Part shown: positions 43,463-52,858 of the stretch, in pieces
Position numbering within the stretch: the stretch's first letter is position 1
Layout: each line of letters begins with the position of its first letter
DNA from: Anaerobacillus alkaliphilus
GTDB taxonomy: Bacteria; Bacillota; Bacilli; Bacillales; Anaerobacillaceae
Assembly: GCF_004116265.1 (NCBI RefSeq)
Contig: NZ_QOUX01000046.1
Span: 496,001-560,000, forward strand
Direction of reading: 5' to 3'
Length of the DNA: 64,000 nt
Program-made: the position numbers and the translations under genes
The notes under the pieces: model-generated
Seen by the model: the letters and a program-made list of their open reading frames with translations, nothing else
Told to the model about the DNA's origin: nothing
The model's database searches: none

Positions 43463-43559
43463 ATAATATGTTTATTGTAAGATGTCCTATAACTTTCCCA
43501 AGATAATCATAGAGGAAGTTGATGAGCAACTTCCTTTATACATAGGAGATATTATTTAA
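43462..43559. repeat. Long imperfect hairpin
   Basis: AAATAATAT near 43462 and ATATTATTT near 43559 form outer arms. Inside are CCTAT/ATAGG and an inner GAGGAAGTTG/CAACTTCC stem. It may be an RNA structure in the 3' region of the upstream gene. No known family. Confidence 0.35.
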
Positions 43560-43571
43560 ACTAAGCATCTC

Positions 43572-43617
43572 AAAAAAAGACGAGAAATGTGTAATTCACA
43601 TTTCCCGTCTTTTTTTA
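43572..43617. terminator. Bidirectional terminator, fabI side
   Basis: AAAAAAGACG-GAAATGTG pairs with CACATTTC-CGTCTTTTTT. A strong T run on the plus strand and on the minus strand. Confidence 0.85.
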
Positions 43618-44400
43618 ATTTTTCATTAAACCTATTGTACTATAGCCTCCATCAACATGAAGGATCTCACCTGTTATTCCACGTGACAAATCACTCATTA
43701 AAAATAACGCTGTATCACCAACCTCTTCTTGTGTTACAGCTCTACGAAGTGGTGCATTTGTTTCGAATTCTTTCATAACTTCATTAAAGTCGGAAATTCC
43801 CTTGGCAGCTAAGGTACGAATTGGTCCAGCTGAGATGGCATTAACACGAATACCGTCTTTTCCTAGATCATTTGCTAAATATCTTACACTAGCATCAAGT
43901 GCAGCCTTTGCTACTCCCATAACATTGTAATTCTTAACCACTTTCTCTCCACCCAAATATGTTAAGGTTACAATACTACCACCTTCAGTCATTAATTCTC
44001 GCGCTTCCTTTACAACTGCAGTTAATGAATATGCACTAATGTTTTGCGCTAATAAAAATCCTTCACGGGTAGTCGTCAAATACTCACCAATTAGTTCTTC
44101 CTTGTTAGCAAATGCAATACAATGAGCAATTCCATGGATAGTCCCTACTTCTTCTTTAATTGTTTGAAATGTTTTAGAAATTTCCTCATCACTTGATATA
44201 TCACATGGAAGAACGAGGAAATCTTTCCTATCAAGAGTTTCTGCTAGATCTCTAACATTCTTTTCAAGTCTTTCCCCAGCATATGTAAATATTAATCTAG
44301 CTCCTGCTTTAGATAAGGATTGAGCAATCCCCCAGGCAATACTTCTCTTATTAGCAACACCCATAATAACAAACGTTCGATTTTCTAACGATAAATTCAT
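43615..44400 (-). CDS. fabI: NADH-dependent enoyl-ACP reductase
   Basis: Last reductive step of fatty-acid elongation. 261 residues of the SDR fold: GVANKRSIAWGIA cofactor loop near 14, Tyr158 and Lys165 in the catalytic YNVMGVAK, SAGPIRTLAAKGI after it. GGAGG lies just upstream of the ATG at 44400. A near-perfect FapR operator (44437-44455) overlaps the start of transcription, so malonyl-CoA-responsive repression is expected. B. subtilis fabI is regulated the same way. Confidence 0.97.
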   Translation of the reverse strand: MNLSLENRTFVIMGVANKRSIAWGIAQSLSKAGARLIFTYAGERLEKNVRDLAETLDRKDFLVLPCDISSDEEISKTFQTIKEEVGTIHGIAHCIAFANKEELIGEYLTTTREGFLLAQNISAYSLTAVVKEARELMTEGGSIVTLTYLGGEKVVKNYNVMGVAKAALDASVRYLANDLGKDGIRVNAISAGPIRTLAAKGISDFNEVMKEFETNAPLRRAVTQEEVGDTALFLMSDLSRGITGEILHVDGGYSTIGLMKN

Positions 44401-44436
44401 CGGAAAAATCCTCCTTCAAAATATATAACAGTAGTT

Positions 44437-44462
44437 ATTAGTACTTGGTACTAATAATTATA
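44437..44462 (-). promoter_or_regulatory. fabI promoter with FapR operator
   Basis: ATTAGTACTTGGTACTAAT (44437-44455) is an 8-3-8 palindrome matching the FapR box. Directly upstream on the minus strand is TATAAT (44457-44462). The -35 is weak (TTTGCT, 44480-44485). Confidence 0.85.
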
Positions 44463-44530
44463 GCATGTACCAATTAATAAGCAAAGAATTTTCTCAATAT
44501 AGATACCTATTTCCTCGGGAATAAATAAAA

Positions 44531-44561
44531 AAAGGATAAGTCTACATACAACTTATCCTTT
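44531..44561 (-). terminator. Terminator of the zinc-ribbon gene
   Basis: AAAGGATAAGT (44531-44541) pairs with ACTTATCCTTT (44551-44561). T-rich on the minus strand. It includes the stop codon. Confidence 0.75.
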
Positions 44562-44696
44562 ACTCGTCTTAATATTTCGTTTTACATAGTGGCAATGAGG
44601 ACATTCATAAATTACATTTTGATTAGATTGAGCAGTTAGTACGTGCTCAATCTCTTCTTCTTTGCTACATCTTGGACAAATGATTACTAAATCCAT
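44553..44696 (-). CDS. Tiny zinc-ribbon protein
   Basis: 47 residues with two CxxC knuckles (CPRC at 8-11 and CPHC at about 33-36), ending HYVKRNIKTSKG. Probably one structural zinc. The ATG at 44696 has GAGGTGA upstream. It follows the antiporter gene on the same strand by 34 bases, so the two may share an mRNA. Function unknown. Confidence 0.7.
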   Translation of the reverse strand: MDLVIICPRCSKEEEIEHVLTAQSNQNVIYECPHCHYVKRNIKTSKG

Positions 44697-44730
44697 AGAA
44701 CTTCACCTCACACCCTAGTTTCTCCGGCTC

Positions 44731-46797
44731 TTAGTTTTCATATTCTCTGTCTGGAAGAACTGTTTTAGGTAGCGAAGTACCTCTAGTGCCACGTAAATCT
44801 ATATTTTCATTTTCTTCAGGAAACAAAATGATAAAGCTTTCTTGAGATACTTTGGATATTTCCCTTGGAAGCTTCTCTAAATAAGGATGCCAAGCAATAG
44901 TACCACGACGGGCACTAATTACTAGAATTAAATCATCATTTTTTAATTGTTGAAAGTAATCCCGTTCCAAATCTTTCCATTTGTATATTCTCTCATAGTG
45001 AATCGGTATATCTGGTTTCTGGTCATTTATTAACTTTTTGTAATGGTTTTGATCTCCCTTTATAACAAGGCAGACTATGACGGCACCTATCTGACTTGCC
45101 ATTCTTTTTATAGTTTGAATCGACTGAATAAATCCAGGTTTCCGATAAACCATTGGTGGTAGGATAAGAATCATACGCTTCGTAGTATTTAGTGGATGTG
45201 TTAACTTTGTAACCAGCATCATTTGATTCGTTTGTTCTAATACTTGATCTATCACACCTCCTAAAATACGCTGTGGTGTGGATAGCTTACCATTCCACCC
45301 AACAATAATCATAGAGATTCTTGTATCCGTTACTGCTCGAATAATACCAGAAGAAGGATTATGGTCTACTCTTGTTAATAAACGGATTGGTATATCTGCT
45401 CCAGAAGCGTACATGACTGCATGACCAAGCATTCTTTCAGCCTCAGCAACTTTAGCTTCCTCCCCTCCACCATTTCCTCTAACGACGGATATAGGATATA
45501 AAGGCTCTGCTGAAGTCGGGGTTTTGAGAATAAAAGCTAAATCTAACAATGACTCTATTGTCTTTGGATTGGCCAAAGGTATTAAAATTCGTTCTGGAGC
45601 AGCGCTTTGTTGATAAGGCTGTGCCATCTCATACTGAGCAATTTTACGACTGTATTTTTCGACCATGTATGGGCCGATTAAACAAGTAACCAAGATCATA
45701 ATAATTACCCCATTAACTATTGCTAAAGAAAATAGACCTAATTCATACCCCACCAAGGTTGCAGCTAGAGTTGCAGCTGCTTGAGGAATAGTCAAGCCAT
45801 ACATTACTTTTATTTCATCATTAGAGTATTGATAGATTTTACCTGCTATCCAGGCCGCTAACGATTTCCCCATATTGACTAGTGCAACAATCGAGAAGGC
45901 AAACACTAGTGCCAATGGCTCTTCAATTAATACTCGAAAATCCACTAGCATACCAACAGACAACAAAAAAAACGGAATAAACAATGCGTTCCCTACAAAC
46001 TTAATTCGATTCATTAATGGGCCTTGCTCAAAGATTAAACGGTTTAATGCTAGCCCAGCCAAAAAAGCACCAATAATCGGCTGAACACCTGCAATTGTTG
46101 CTATGTAAGCACAGACAAATAAAACGGACATTACGAATAAGTACTCCATTGAGCTATGACTCGTAACACTTCGAAAAAAGAACTTGCCAATCATTGGAAC
46201 TAGAAATAATACGAAACACACATAAAGAGTTAGAGAAACTCCTAGATTTAACCAAAATAAGATTGAAATATCTCCTTGTTTCAATCCTGCAATTACTGCT
46301 AACACTAAAAGAGCTAGCGTATCCGTTAAAATTAAACCACCTACGGCTGTAGTTACTGCTTTATTCTTAGATACCCCGAGTCGACTTGCAATAGGATATG
46401 CAAGTAATGTATGAGATCCTAGTATTGAACCCAATAAAATTGCAGCTGGCAAAGAATATTCCAGTAGAAATCCTAGAATGGTTCCAAAAATAAAAGGAAT
46501 GGTAAAAGAAAGTAACCCAAAAATAACGCTACGATTTCGGTACTTTTTGAAACCGTCCAAATCTATTTCCAAACCTGCAATAAATATAATATAAAGAAGA
46601 CCAACAGTACCTAAGAGAATAATTGTTGGATCACGATCTAATATGCCTAATCCATTTGGACCAACAATAATTCCAGCAATAATTAAACCGATAATCCCAG
46701 GTATTCTTAATTTGCTCATAATAATAGGGGCAATTAAAAAGATAACCATCGCTAAGGCAAAGATTAGCACTGGATCTGTAACCGGTAAATCAAACAA
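44731..46797 (-). CDS. CPA2-type cation:proton antiporter with C-terminal USP-like domains (YjbQ)
   Basis: 688 residues. About 12 membrane helices (1-390) of the Kef/CPA2 fold (LRIPGIIGLIIAGIIVGPNG, GSILGSHTLLAYPI, AGVQPIIGAFLAGLALNR), followed by two soluble universal-stress-protein-like modules (about 405-550 and 550-680) instead of RCK domains. It probably exchanges Na+ or K+ for protons, and the soluble part may sense nucleotides. It starts at TTG 46797, nine bases after AAGGTG. An earlier GTG overlaps that site. Synteny matches YjbQ. Confidence 0.88.
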   Translation of the reverse strand: MFDLPVTDPVLIFALAMVIFLIAPIIMSKLRIPGIIGLIIAGIIVGPNGLGILDRDPTIILLGTVGLLYIIFIAGLEIDLDGFKKYRNRSVIFGLLSFTIPFIFGTILGFLLEYSLPAAILLGSILGSHTLLAYPIASRLGVSKNKAVTTAVGGLILTDTLALLVLAVIAGLKQGDISILFWLNLGVSLTLYVCFVLFLVPMIGKFFFRSVTSHSSMEYLFVMSVLFVCAYIATIAGVQPIIGAFLAGLALNRLIFEQGPLMNRIKFVGNALFIPFFLLSVGMLVDFRVLIEEPLALVFAFSIVALVNMGKSLAAWIAGKIYQYSNDEIKVMYGLTIPQAAATLAATLVGYELGLFSLAIVNGVIIMILVTCLIGPYMVEKYSRKIAQYEMAQPYQQSAAPERILIPLANPKTIESLLDLAFILKTPTSAEPLYPISVVRGNGGGEEAKVAEAERMLGHAVMYASGADIPIRLLTRVDHNPSSGIIRAVTDTRISMIIVGWNGKLSTPQRILGGVIDQVLEQTNQMMLVTKLTHPLNTTKRMILILPPMVYRKPGFIQSIQTIKRMASQIGAVIVCLVIKGDQNHYKKLINDQKPDIPIHYERIYKWKDLERDYFQQLKNDDLILVISARRGTIAWHPYLEKLPREISKVSQESFIILFPEENENIDLRGTRGTSLPKTVLPDREYEN

Positions 46798-47034
46798 TAT
46801 GTCACACACCTTTATTCTTTGTTTTAATCAGAAAAATATCTTACAATCATAAAAGAACCTACTATTGATGTCAATTGATACCAAACTAGGCTAATTATTT
46901 ATATACCTTATTCTTACCTTATGATAAAGCATGTAGTTATTATCACTAATCTAAACAAAAGTATAGGTTCTATTTAAGTCTGATATGCTATAAATGGAAA
47001 CTGCATAAAATTACGTAAAGAAAGAGTGGTCAAT

Positions 47035-47775
47035 ATGTATGATGTTATTGGTGATATACATGGCTGTTATGACGAGTTTGTAGAACTTACGAAAACACTA
47101 GGGTATGATTGGTCCAATGGGTTTCCTGTTCATCCCAATGGTCGAAAGCTAGCTTTCGTAGGAGACTTAACAGATCGTGGTCCTTCCTCCATTAAAGTCA
47201 TAGAAATCATTTCAACGATTGTAAAAAAAGACTTAGCTTTATATACACCTGGAAATCACTGTGACAAACTGTATCGCTATTTTCTAGGTAGAAAGGTTCA
47301 AGAAACACATGGATTAGAAACAACCGTTGCTGAACTAAAAGCACTCTCAAAAGAAAAATACGGAAAAATACGGTCTATGTACATGGAGTTGTATGAAAAT
47401 GCTCCACTTTATTTAACTCTAGACGAAAAAAAGCTAGTCATTGCACATGCTGGTATTCGGTCTGATTATATTGGTCGAACAGATAACAAAGTCAAAACTT
47501 TCGTATTGTATGGTGACATTACTGGAGAGAAACATCCGGATGGCTCGCCGATTCGACGTGATTGGGCAAAGAAATATACAGAAAAGAACTCTTTTATTGT
47601 CTACGGGCACACACCTGTAAAAGAACCCCGAATGATTAATCATACAATTAATATTGATACAGGATGTGTATTTGGTGGGAAATTAACGGCTTTCCGATAT
47701 CCTGAAAAAGAAACGGTATCTATTGACTCAAGACAACCTTATGTTCAAGAAAAATTTCGGGATTTCGAAGATTAG
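47035..47775 (+). CDS. prpE: Bis(5'-nucleosyl)-tetraphosphatase, PrpE type
   Basis: 246 residues, metallophosphoesterase: [12 protein letters not shown] near 3, VGDLTDRGP near 39, GNHCDK near 70, and YGHTP near 192. In B. subtilis PrpE acts on diadenosine tetraphosphate and phosphotyrosine. The ATG at 47035 follows AGAGTGG. A GTG at 47026 lies in the binding site. Synteny with the yjb block is conserved. Confidence 0.92.
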   Translation: MYDVIGDIHGCYDEFVELTKTLGYDWSNGFPVHPNGRKLAFVGDLTDRGPSSIKVIEIISTIVKKDLALYTPGNHCDKLYRYFLGRKVQETHGLETTVAELKALSKEKYGKIRSMYMELYENAPLYLTLDEKKLVIAHAGIRSDYIGRTDNKVKTFVLYGDITGEKHPDGSPIRRDWAKKYTEKNSFIVYGHTPVKEPRMINHTINIDTGCVFGGKLTAFRYPEKETVSIDSRQPYVQEKFRDFED

Positions 47776-47875
47776 AGGTGACTGGCTTTTCCACTAGCTT
47801 AACTTTGTTTTAAATATTCGCCGTCATATACTTACGAACATAAAATTACGCTTCTGAAAGGTAAAGGTAAAACTA

Positions 47876-48322
47876 ATGATGAAAATGAAAACTGCATTTC
47901 TCTTACTACTTTTACTACTCGTTCTTAGCGGTTGCGGGAATGAAGTAAATATTACGCCAAACACCAAAGAAAGTAAGATAATTATTGACGAAGAGAGGTC
48001 CTTAATTAATTTCTATGTGCTATTAGAAAACGAAAACCGCCATAAGGTCGGACCACTCTACGCAAAATTTATTATTTATGATGAGACATTACAAGCAGCC
48101 CTTGGCTCAGAAGTGATCGATTTTACATACGAGGATGGAAAGAAACAGCCATTTTCTATTGATGGTAGGAAAAGCTACTTTATTTCTGAGTCTTTTTTAT
48201 ATGATGCAGAACTCGATAATGAAGAATTAATTAATATGGTTGAAGTTGTCATTAGTGATGAAAATGAAATGGAAATCCTACAATTTTTAATCCCAAATAT
48301 AGAGAAATACGAAGCTCCATAA
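47876..48322 (+). CDS. Lipoprotein of unknown function
   Basis: 148 residues. Signal peptide with a Leu-rich core and lipobox LSGC, Cys20 being the lipidated residue. The mature part (about 125 residues) looks beta-rich (LINFYVLLENENRHKVGPLY) and acidic at the end. Anchored on the outer face of the membrane. The ATG at 47876 has AAAGG eight bases upstream. Inserted between prpE and yjbO. Not recognised. Confidence 0.78.
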   Translation: MMKMKTAFLLLLLLLVLSGCGNEVNITPNTKESKIIIDEERSLINFYVLLENENRHKVGPLYAKFIIYDETLQAALGSEVIDFTYEDGKKQPFSIDGRKSYFISESFLYDAELDNEELINMVEVVISDENEMEILQFLIPNIEKYEAP

Positions 48323-48332
48323 AGGGGCTTCG
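48310..48332 (+). terminator. Terminator of the lipoprotein gene
   Basis: CGAAGC-CC pairs with GG-GCTTCG across the stop codon, followed by TTATTTTTAT. Confidence 0.75.
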
Positions 48333-48338
48333 TTATTT

Positions 48339-49226
48339 TTATTTAATCAAATTTCCCATGTCTTCTGGTGGATGAACAGTAAAATGTAACTCTTCTTGAT
48401 TGATTGGGTGAAAAAACTGTAATTGATAACTGTGGAGGGCTTGCCGAGATAGTTTTGTTACTTTTCCTCCATAAAGGTCATCACCTACTAATGGGTGACC
48501 TATATATGCCATATGAACACGTATTTGATGAGTTCTCCCTGTTTCTAAGGAGAGCTTTACGACTGTCTCCTCCTTTAACGTCCTAACCACCTCATAATGT
48601 GTTACAGCCATCTGACCATCGATGCGAACTTCTCGTTCAATAATGCTATCGTCTTTCCTGCCAATTGGCTCATTAATTGTTCCATTTTTATTTACCAAAT
48701 GCCCATGTACAATTGCAAGATACGTTCTTTTTACTTTTCCTTTTTTTTGCTGCTGTGACATTAAGTCATGGGCATAGCGATGCTTTGCTACGACGAGAAG
48801 ACCTGAAGTATCGCGGTCAAGGCGGTTAACTGCATGAAACGTACAAGGGATTTTATGTAACTCATAATAAAAAAGTACTCCATTGGCCAAGGATCTATTT
48901 GGGTGATAGATAGAAGGAATAGTAGGTAAATTCGCCTGTTTATTTATAACCAGTAAATGGTCATCCTCATAGACGATATCCAAAGGAATTTCGATAGGTT
49001 GTAAGCCTTCACTTCGCTCCTCTGGAGGAAAAATGACCGTAACCATATCACCCATATTTACGACCGCTCGGACAGTAACATTCTCTCCATTTAATAGTAT
49101 TGAACCTCTTTGTTTTAGGTCTGTTAATCCTTGACGAGAAATTTTTTGTTCATTTCTTAGGTACTCTCTCAATAGCTTTTGATTGTAAGCTTCCGGCACG
49201 GTCCAGTGGAGTATTATGTTCTGCAT
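48339..49226 (-). CDS. yjbO: RluD-family pseudouridine synthase (YjbO)
   Basis: 295 residues. N-terminal S4-like RNA-binding segment (SRQGLTDLKQRGSILLNGEN), catalytic domain with HRLDRDTSGLLVVAK (catalytic Asp in RLDRD) near 136, and GRTHQIRVHMAYIGHPLVGD near 230. It isomerises uridines in 23S rRNA or tRNA. The specific target is not deducible. Twelve bases downstream of nadK on the same strand. Confidence 0.92.
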   Translation of the reverse strand: MQNIILHWTVPEAYNQKLLREYLRNEQKISRQGLTDLKQRGSILLNGENVTVRAVVNMGDMVTVIFPPEERSEGLQPIEIPLDIVYEDDHLLVINKQANLPTIPSIYHPNRSLANGVLFYYELHKIPCTFHAVNRLDRDTSGLLVVAKHRYAHDLMSQQQKKGKVKRTYLAIVHGHLVNKNGTINEPIGRKDDSIIEREVRIDGQMAVTHYEVVRTLKEETVVKLSLETGRTHQIRVHMAYIGHPLVGDDLYGGKVTKLSRQALHSYQLQFFHPINQEELHFTVHPPEDMGNLIK

Positions 49227-49238
49227 GATGTAACCCTC

Positions 49239-50033
49239 TTACCCATTAATAAACGACTCTTTCACACGTTTCCAAAATGGAAATGGGCGAAATCGAGCAA
49301 ATCTAATTTTCTCCTCTGCAACACGACACTGAATAGACTTCACACTTTTTTCGACCATAGACAAATGGTCAATGGTAATATGAAAATCGACATCATTCAA
49401 TGGCTTTAACAAGCATGTATGATGTTGTGGCAATACAAGAGGAGATCCTATTGTACGGTATACACGATTATTAATTGATGCCATTTCTGATATTTGAATT
49501 GAAGCTAATGATGGGTGCAAGATCGCTCCACCTAACGCTTTATTATAAGCCGTACTCCCTGATGGTGTTGAGATACATAAACCATCACCACGAAATGTTT
49601 CAAATAACTCGCCTTTAATTTCTAAGTCCATGACAAGAGAACCTACAACACTTTTTACTGAACATTCATTAAGTGCTAGGTAACGTTCTGATTTTGCGGA
49701 ATTATTATGTCTAACAATTACTTCTAGAAGTGGATACTCAACAATCTTAAATGGTGTTTTAGCAATATGAATAACAAGGCGTTCTACTTCCTCAGGCTTC
49801 CAATCTGCATAGAAACCAAGGTGCCCTGTATGAACACCAACAAATGACGTATCATTTAAACGATGAGTATATTGATGAAAGGCATAAAGAAGTGTTCCGT
49901 CACCACCAACTGTGATAACAATATCTGGCTCAGTGCTATCATAAGATAAATTGAATTCTAATAAGTAATTCTTAATCTTTTGCATAAGGGCATTAGACGT
50001 CTCATCACCCCGTGAGATTACCGCAAACTTCAT
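49239..50033 (-). CDS. nadK: NAD kinase
   Basis: Phosphorylates NAD to NADP. 264 residues, with the GGDGT motif at 43-47, the NECSVKS loop near 120 and the [16 protein letters not shown] loop near 160. AAGGAATG precedes the ATG at 50033. Upstream lies yjbM (100 bases away), with an unusual inverted repeat between them. Confidence 0.95.
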   Translation of the reverse strand: MKFAVISRGDETSNALMQKIKNYLLEFNLSYDSTEPDIVITVGGDGTLLYAFHQYTHRLNDTSFVGVHTGHLGFYADWKPEEVERLVIHIAKTPFKIVEYPLLEVIVRHNNSAKSERYLALNECSVKSVVGSLVMDLEIKGELFETFRGDGLCISTPSGSTAYNKALGGAILHPSLASIQISEMASINNRVYRTIGSPLVLPQHHTCLLKPLNDVDFHITIDHLSMVEKSVKSIQCRVAEEKIRFARFRPFPFWKRVKESFING

Positions 50034-50061
50034 TCCTTGGACAACTCCCTAATGAAAATAT

Positions 50062-50149
50062 GAATTATGAATTATGAATTGTGAAGGATGTTTAGAATTT
50101 GCTTGGAGCGGAGCCTAAGCTGAAGTTTGTCATTCATAATTCATAATTC
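50062..50149. repeat. Perfect 18-bp inverted repeat overlapping the yjbM 3' end
   Basis: GAATTATGAATTATGAAT (50062-50079) and its exact complement (50132-50149) flank 52 bases. The right arm encodes the last codons and stop of the yjbM product (ENYEL then stop). It looks like a small inserted element. Confidence 0.6.
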
Positions 50150-50781
50150 TCTTGATTTCTCTGTTCTTCTTCTTTTTTTCTGAATATTACTTGTGCCTCT
50201 AATACTTCACCACGAATTTGTGACATTTCTTCATCTAATCGAAAAGCTGCTTCAGCTGCACGTTGTAATCGGTCGATGATTTTCTCAGGTATTTCACCAC
50301 TATATTTATATAATAGAGAATGTTCAATAGTCGCCCAAAAATTCATTGCTAATGTCTTTATCTGAATTTCGACAAGAATTTTCTTTTCTCCATCGATGGT
50401 TTGTACCGGATATTTAATCACTAAATGGTAAGCACGATACCCACTTCTTTTTTTATTAGCGATATAATCACGTTCTTCAATGATTTCAAAATCTTTTCTC
50501 ATTCTGATTAGTTTTACAACTGCATCAATATCTTCGACGAACTGACACATCACCCTTACTCCTGCCAAATCTTGCATCCTCGATTCAAGCTCTTCGATAG
50601 GAATATTCTTTCGTTTTGCCTTATCCAAAATACTTGATTTCGGTTTCACTCTTCCCGTGACAAATTCAATCGGGGTATGTTTTGTAGTAGACATATTGTA
50701 CTGTTTACGAACACCCCTTAATTTTATTTTTATTTCCTCAACCGCTTGTTGGTATGGTGCTAGAAAAACGTCCCAATTCAT
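50134..50781 (-). CDS. yjbM: Small alarmone synthetase (YjbM/RelQ type)
   Basis: Makes (p)ppGpp from GTP or GDP and ATP. 215 residues, a lone synthetase domain. Signatures: IEFVTGRVKPKSSILDKA near 38, DLAGVRVMCQFVEDID near 68, KRSGYRAYHLVIKYP near 105, EIQIKTLAMNFWATIEHSL near 135. The ATG at 50781 has GGGGGAAA upstream. The C-terminal end is provided by an inverted-repeat element. Upstream of nadK and yjbO. Confidence 0.95.
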   Translation of the reverse strand: MNWDVFLAPYQQAVEEIKIKLRGVRKQYNMSTTKHTPIEFVTGRVKPKSSILDKAKRKNIPIEELESRMQDLAGVRVMCQFVEDIDAVVKLIRMRKDFEIIEERDYIANKKRSGYRAYHLVIKYPVQTIDGEKKILVEIQIKTLAMNFWATIEHSLLYKYSGEIPEKIIDRLQRAAEAAFRLDEEMSQIRGEVLEAQVIFRKKEEEQRNQENYEL

Positions 50782-50874
50782 ATCTTTCCCCCTATTACTA
50801 TTGACCTTCACTCCAATACATTTAAGGGAGTTAAGCCATAGGAGCATCCTTTGCGGAGCTAAGATTTTATTGTA

Positions 50875-51258
50875 TTATTTAATCTTGAAAATATCACTAA
50901 CCGCTTGTACCATGTTATCGCCATAATTACTATTTTCCTCAATATTCGATATAAGATATTCTAACTCTTCGTGGAACTCTGTTAAATGCACTTTCGTTTT
51001 TTCATCTATGTAAATGTTCAAAGGCAACTTTTGTCTATACGATTTCTCCAAGTTAACCCAAATTTCTCTCGGAAAGCTTACATAAATAAACTCATCCTCA
51101 ACATCGAGTAAGTATATAAAAGCTACATTTTCGGAATCCGCTAACATCCTACCCTCGGGTGTTATTTTTGAATTTTTAAGTAGCTCATTTTCCTCCAATA
51201 ATACGTTTACATCAGCTTCCCCAATGTTCAAATCTACAACTACAAGTTTTTGTGCCAT
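50875..51258 (-). CDS. yjbL: UPF0738-like protein (YjbL)
   Basis: 127 residues, acidic, no membrane helix. KLVVVDLNIGEADVNVLLEE at the start and VSFPREIWVNLEKSYRQKLP near 75. Function of the family is unknown, and the position next to yjbM matches B. subtilis. The ATG at 51258 has GGAGG seven bases upstream. A 15-codon upstream extension lacks a binding site. Confidence 0.82.
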   Translation of the reverse strand: MAQKLVVVDLNIGEADVNVLLEENELLKNSKITPEGRMLADSENVAFIYLLDVEDEFIYVSFPREIWVNLEKSYRQKLPLNIYIDEKTKVHLTEFHEELEYLISNIEENSNYGDNMVQAVSDIFKIK

Positions 51259-51425
51259 TATTGTTCCTCCAATAAATAACTTTTTACGAAATAATCTTAT
51301 CACAAAATCAAGAATTACTGTAATGAAGAACTATTAAAAGTCATGAAAAAATAGTATGATAAACAAGTAAAAAGACAAGCTACTATTTCTATTTTAGAAA
51401 AATCTTTATTAAAGAGGGTCATAAT

Positions 51426-52013
51426 TTGAGTCAAGAAATTGAAATTGAATTTAAAAACCTAGTCTCTAAGTCTGATTTTCATGTATTATGCAAGAAGTTC
51501 TTCATAGATCAGTCGGCCTTTGTATCCCAAATAAACCACTATTTTGATTCGGATGATTTTTTGCTTAAATCTAATCATAGTGCTTTGCGAATTAGAGAAA
51601 AAAATAAGCAATATACACTAACACTTAAACAACCAAATGTAATTGGGTTACTAGAAACACACCAAAAACTCACTAGGGAAGAGGCTACATCTGCTTTTAA
51701 AGGAATTTTACCTCCTGGGTTAATTGCTGATCAACTACTTCTTTCGTTTAATATTGACATAGTCAAACTTAGGTACCTCGGATCATTAATTACTAATAGG
51801 GCCGAAATAGAGTATCATGGAGGAACTCTTGTTTTTGACCATAGTAAATACTTAGATACTGAGGATTTTGAGATAGAGTACGAAGTTAATGAAGAAGAAA
51901 TTGGAAAAGAAATATTCGAAAATATCTTTCGAGAAAATAAAATATCTATCAAAAAAACCGATAATAAAATTAAACGTTTTTTCTTAAGGAAACAACAACT
52001 AGAAAATAAATAA
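51426..52013 (+). CDS. yjbK: CYTH-domain protein (YjbK)
   Basis: 195 residues. N-terminal EIEIEFKNLV (the ExExK motif of CYTH/triphosphate-tunnel enzymes) and later basic/acid residues of the tunnel (ALRIREKNKQYTLTLKQP, EIEYEV). Such proteins hydrolyse inorganic or nucleoside triphosphates, and the Bacillus substrate is uncertain. It starts at TTG 51426, after AGAGGG. Followed 16 bases later by yjbJ. Confidence 0.9.
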   Translation: MSQEIEIEFKNLVSKSDFHVLCKKFFIDQSAFVSQINHYFDSDDFLLKSNHSALRIREKNKQYTLTLKQPNVIGLLETHQKLTREEATSAFKGILPPGLIADQLLLSFNIDIVKLRYLGSLITNRAEIEYHGGTLVFDHSKYLDTEDFEIEYEVNEEEIGKEIFENIFRENKISIKKTDNKIKRFFLRKQQLENK

Positions 52014-52029
52014 TTGAGGTGGTGTTCCT

Positions 52030-52677
52030 GTGAAGATTGCATCTTATCAGCATATGTTTCAACTTCAAGCAATCCGTAACCTACAAGGAAATAATAACCC
52101 ATCTTCTTCCTCATTCGATTCAATACTCTCTAATTTGGTAGAAGAGAAATTACAAAATAATATCACAGAATTCATGAACAATATTAGTACTTTCAAGGAT
52201 AAAGATGTCACAGACTTCTTTATGGATTTGAATTCACATAGATTGAACTTACAAGTAGACGCTCAACAAAGCCCATTACCTGCAACAATTTCCACACGAG
52301 CTGAGAAATACCGTGGGTATATTGAAGAAGCTGCAAGAAAATACAATGTCGATCCCAAGCTTATTTACTCGGTGATGAAGCATGAATCTAACTTTAATCA
52401 GAATGCCAAGAGTCACGCCGGAGCAATTGGATTAATGCAATTAATGCCTGCAACTGCTAGATGGCTAGACGTCAAAAATATTTTCGATCCGAAAGAAAAT
52501 ATTGAAGGTGGGACGAAATATTTACGACAGATGTTAGATAGATATAACGGGGATATAAATTTAGCGCTTGCTGCATATAACGCTGGACCAGGAAATGTTG
52601 ATAAGTATGGTGGGATTCCACCTTTTAAAGAAACTAGGAATTATGTTCCAAAAGTCCTAAATAGTTATTATGCCTAG
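52030..52677 (+). CDS. yjbJ: Lytic transglycosylase, SLT family (YjbJ)
   Basis: 215 residues. The C-terminal SLT domain has the catalytic Glu in [10 protein letters not shown] (near 122), [12 protein letters not shown] and [15 protein letters not shown]. The N-terminal half lacks an obvious signal peptide, so export may be non-classical or the protein acts inside the spore. It cleaves peptidoglycan glycan strands. It starts at GTG 52030 after GAGGTGG. Terminator downstream. Confidence 0.9.
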   Translation: MKIASYQHMFQLQAIRNLQGNNNPSSSSFDSILSNLVEEKLQNNITEFMNNISTFKDKDVTDFFMDLNSHRLNLQVDAQQSPLPATISTRAEKYRGYIEEAARKYNVDPKLIYSVMKHESNFNQNAKSHAGAIGLMQLMPATARWLDVKNIFDPKENIEGGTKYLRQMLDRYNGDINLALAAYNAGPGNVDKYGGIPPFKETRNYVPKVLNSYYA

Positions 52678-52684
52678 TAAAGTT

Positions 52685-52719
52685 ACTTGTGATGAATTGT
52701 TTTCATCACAAGTTTTTTT
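52685..52719 (+). terminator. Terminator of yjbK-yjbJ
   Basis: ACTTGTGATGAA pairs with TTCATCACAAGT, followed by T7. Confidence 0.9.
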
Positions 52720-52858
52720 ATTTTCATCACATACTATAGATGTAAACTTTCAATTCACATTGCAGAATAACTCTCTTACTTAAGCTGATTATTTGCGATT
52801 GAGTATTCACCTTGCTAAAATAAGGCTACATACTTTTAAAGGAGACCTATGACCTATA

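Noticed and set aside
52685-52719. TGTGA and TCACA halves after yjbJ
   Set aside because: Part of a terminator hairpin with T run.
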